From contig PWGH01000051.1 of assembly GCA_003555285.1 (NCBI GenBank), positions 1 to 5,484 on the forward strand: 5,484 nucleotides of DNA, given 5' to 3'. Every line of letters begins with the position of its first letter. Position 1 is the stretch's first letter. The notes under the pieces are model-generated. The model was given only the letters and a program-made list of their open reading frames with translations, ran no database searches and was not told where the DNA came from. Shown here piece by piece: positions 5,227 to 5,484 of this stretch. The translations under genes were made by a program, and so were the position numbers. The DNA is from Thioalkalivibrio sp. (GTDB lineage Bacteria > Pseudomonadota > Gammaproteobacteria > Ectothiorhodospirales > Ectothiorhodospiraceae).

Positions 5227-5484
5227 TCATCTCCCGGATGCCTTGCGCCGGAACGTGCGCATCATGTACCTCGCGATTCGCGCCGTGCCGATCAGGTTCC
5301 GCCGATTCCAGGGCGATAAGGTAATGGAACTCAGCAAATCGCCGAGCGCCTGCAGCAGTTCACCGCGCCTGGCGTGATACGTTGATTTTCGATAGTAGAA
5401 CCCAGCCATCACACGATGTCGTGAAGGGATCCCTTCGAGGTCGCCATGTCGATCCACGAAATCCTGCAGTATCGCCTTGGTGGA
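5227..5484 (-). CDS. C-terminal 85 residues of a probable glycosyltransferase (enters from right edge)
   Basis: The minus-strand frame is open from the right edge to a TGA at 5229-5227, so only the C-terminus is seen; the true start lies outside the window. Visible segments are HRVMAGFYYRKSTYHARRG, LLQALGDLLSSITLSPWN and RNLIGTARIARYMMR, ending in Arg- and Lys-rich residues. From memory, such tails (a helix with A-RRG, then ALxxLLxxIxLSPWN) close many family 2 glycosyltransferases, and the gene context agrees, but the catalytic domain is not in view. An internal GTG at 5457 is not a credible start, because coding character continues upstream of it. The gene converges on the GT4 gene with only 48 bases between the stop codons, and no clear terminator is visible there. 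The real-gene call is fairly firm; the family is tentative. Confidence 0.7.
   Translation of the reverse strand, partial: STKAILQDFVDRHGDLEGIPSRHRVMAGFYYRKSTYHARRGELLQALGDLLSSITLSPWNRRNLIGTARIARYMMRTFRRKASGR

Noticed and set aside
5178..5324. A 48-codon plus-strand frame whose ATG overlaps the GT4 stop codon (TGATG)
   Set aside because: The overlap looks like translational coupling, but the product is Arg/Ser/Cys-rich with no motif and mostly overlaps the convincing minus-strand C-terminus at 5227-5484.

Overview
The window is a GC-rich piece of a bacterial surface-polysaccharide (capsule, exopolysaccharide or lipopolysaccharide/O-chain type) biosynthesis and export locus. It holds five protein genes: four glycosyltransferases (two cut by the window edges) and one full-length ABC exporter of the lipid-linked oligosaccharide flippase type (PglK/MsbA-like). 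The GC-rich composition, strong third-position GC preference, near absence of TTA, CTA and TCA codons in two genes, and a Gram-negative-style flippase fit a proteobacterium, perhaps a gammaproteobacterium. This is inference; nothing in the window fixes the taxon.

Layout, left to right. 1-275 (minus): N-terminal part of a family 2 (GT-A) glycosyltransferase that runs off the left edge. 276-394: short spacer with a perfect 9-bp stem-loop just after the exporter gene. 395-2206 (minus): complete ABC exporter with a fused membrane domain and ATPase. 2207-2688: a 482-bp gap without a convincing gene. 2689-3648 (minus): complete family 2 glycosyltransferase. 3649-3963: a divergent intergenic region rich in dyads and repeats, with a plausible sigma70 promoter for the rightward gene. 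3964-5178 (plus): complete GT-B (GT4-type) glycosyltransferase. 5179-5226: 48-bp convergent spacer. 5227-5484 (minus): C-terminal part of a gene that enters from the right edge, probably another family 2 glycosyltransferase.

The genes would work together by the general scheme for such loci. Glycosyltransferases add sugars one by one to a lipid carrier on the cytoplasmic face, and the ABC exporter flips the lipid-linked glycan across the inner membrane. No sugar donor, acceptor or linkage can be read from the sequence. The plus-strand GT4 gene is the odd one out in orientation. It shares a regulatory region with the leftward block, so the two directions could be controlled together.

I found no tRNA, rRNA, CRISPR array, complete insertion sequence or clearly new system. 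The least explained parts are the palindrome-rich divergent region (3649-3963) and the 482-bp gap (2207-2688).
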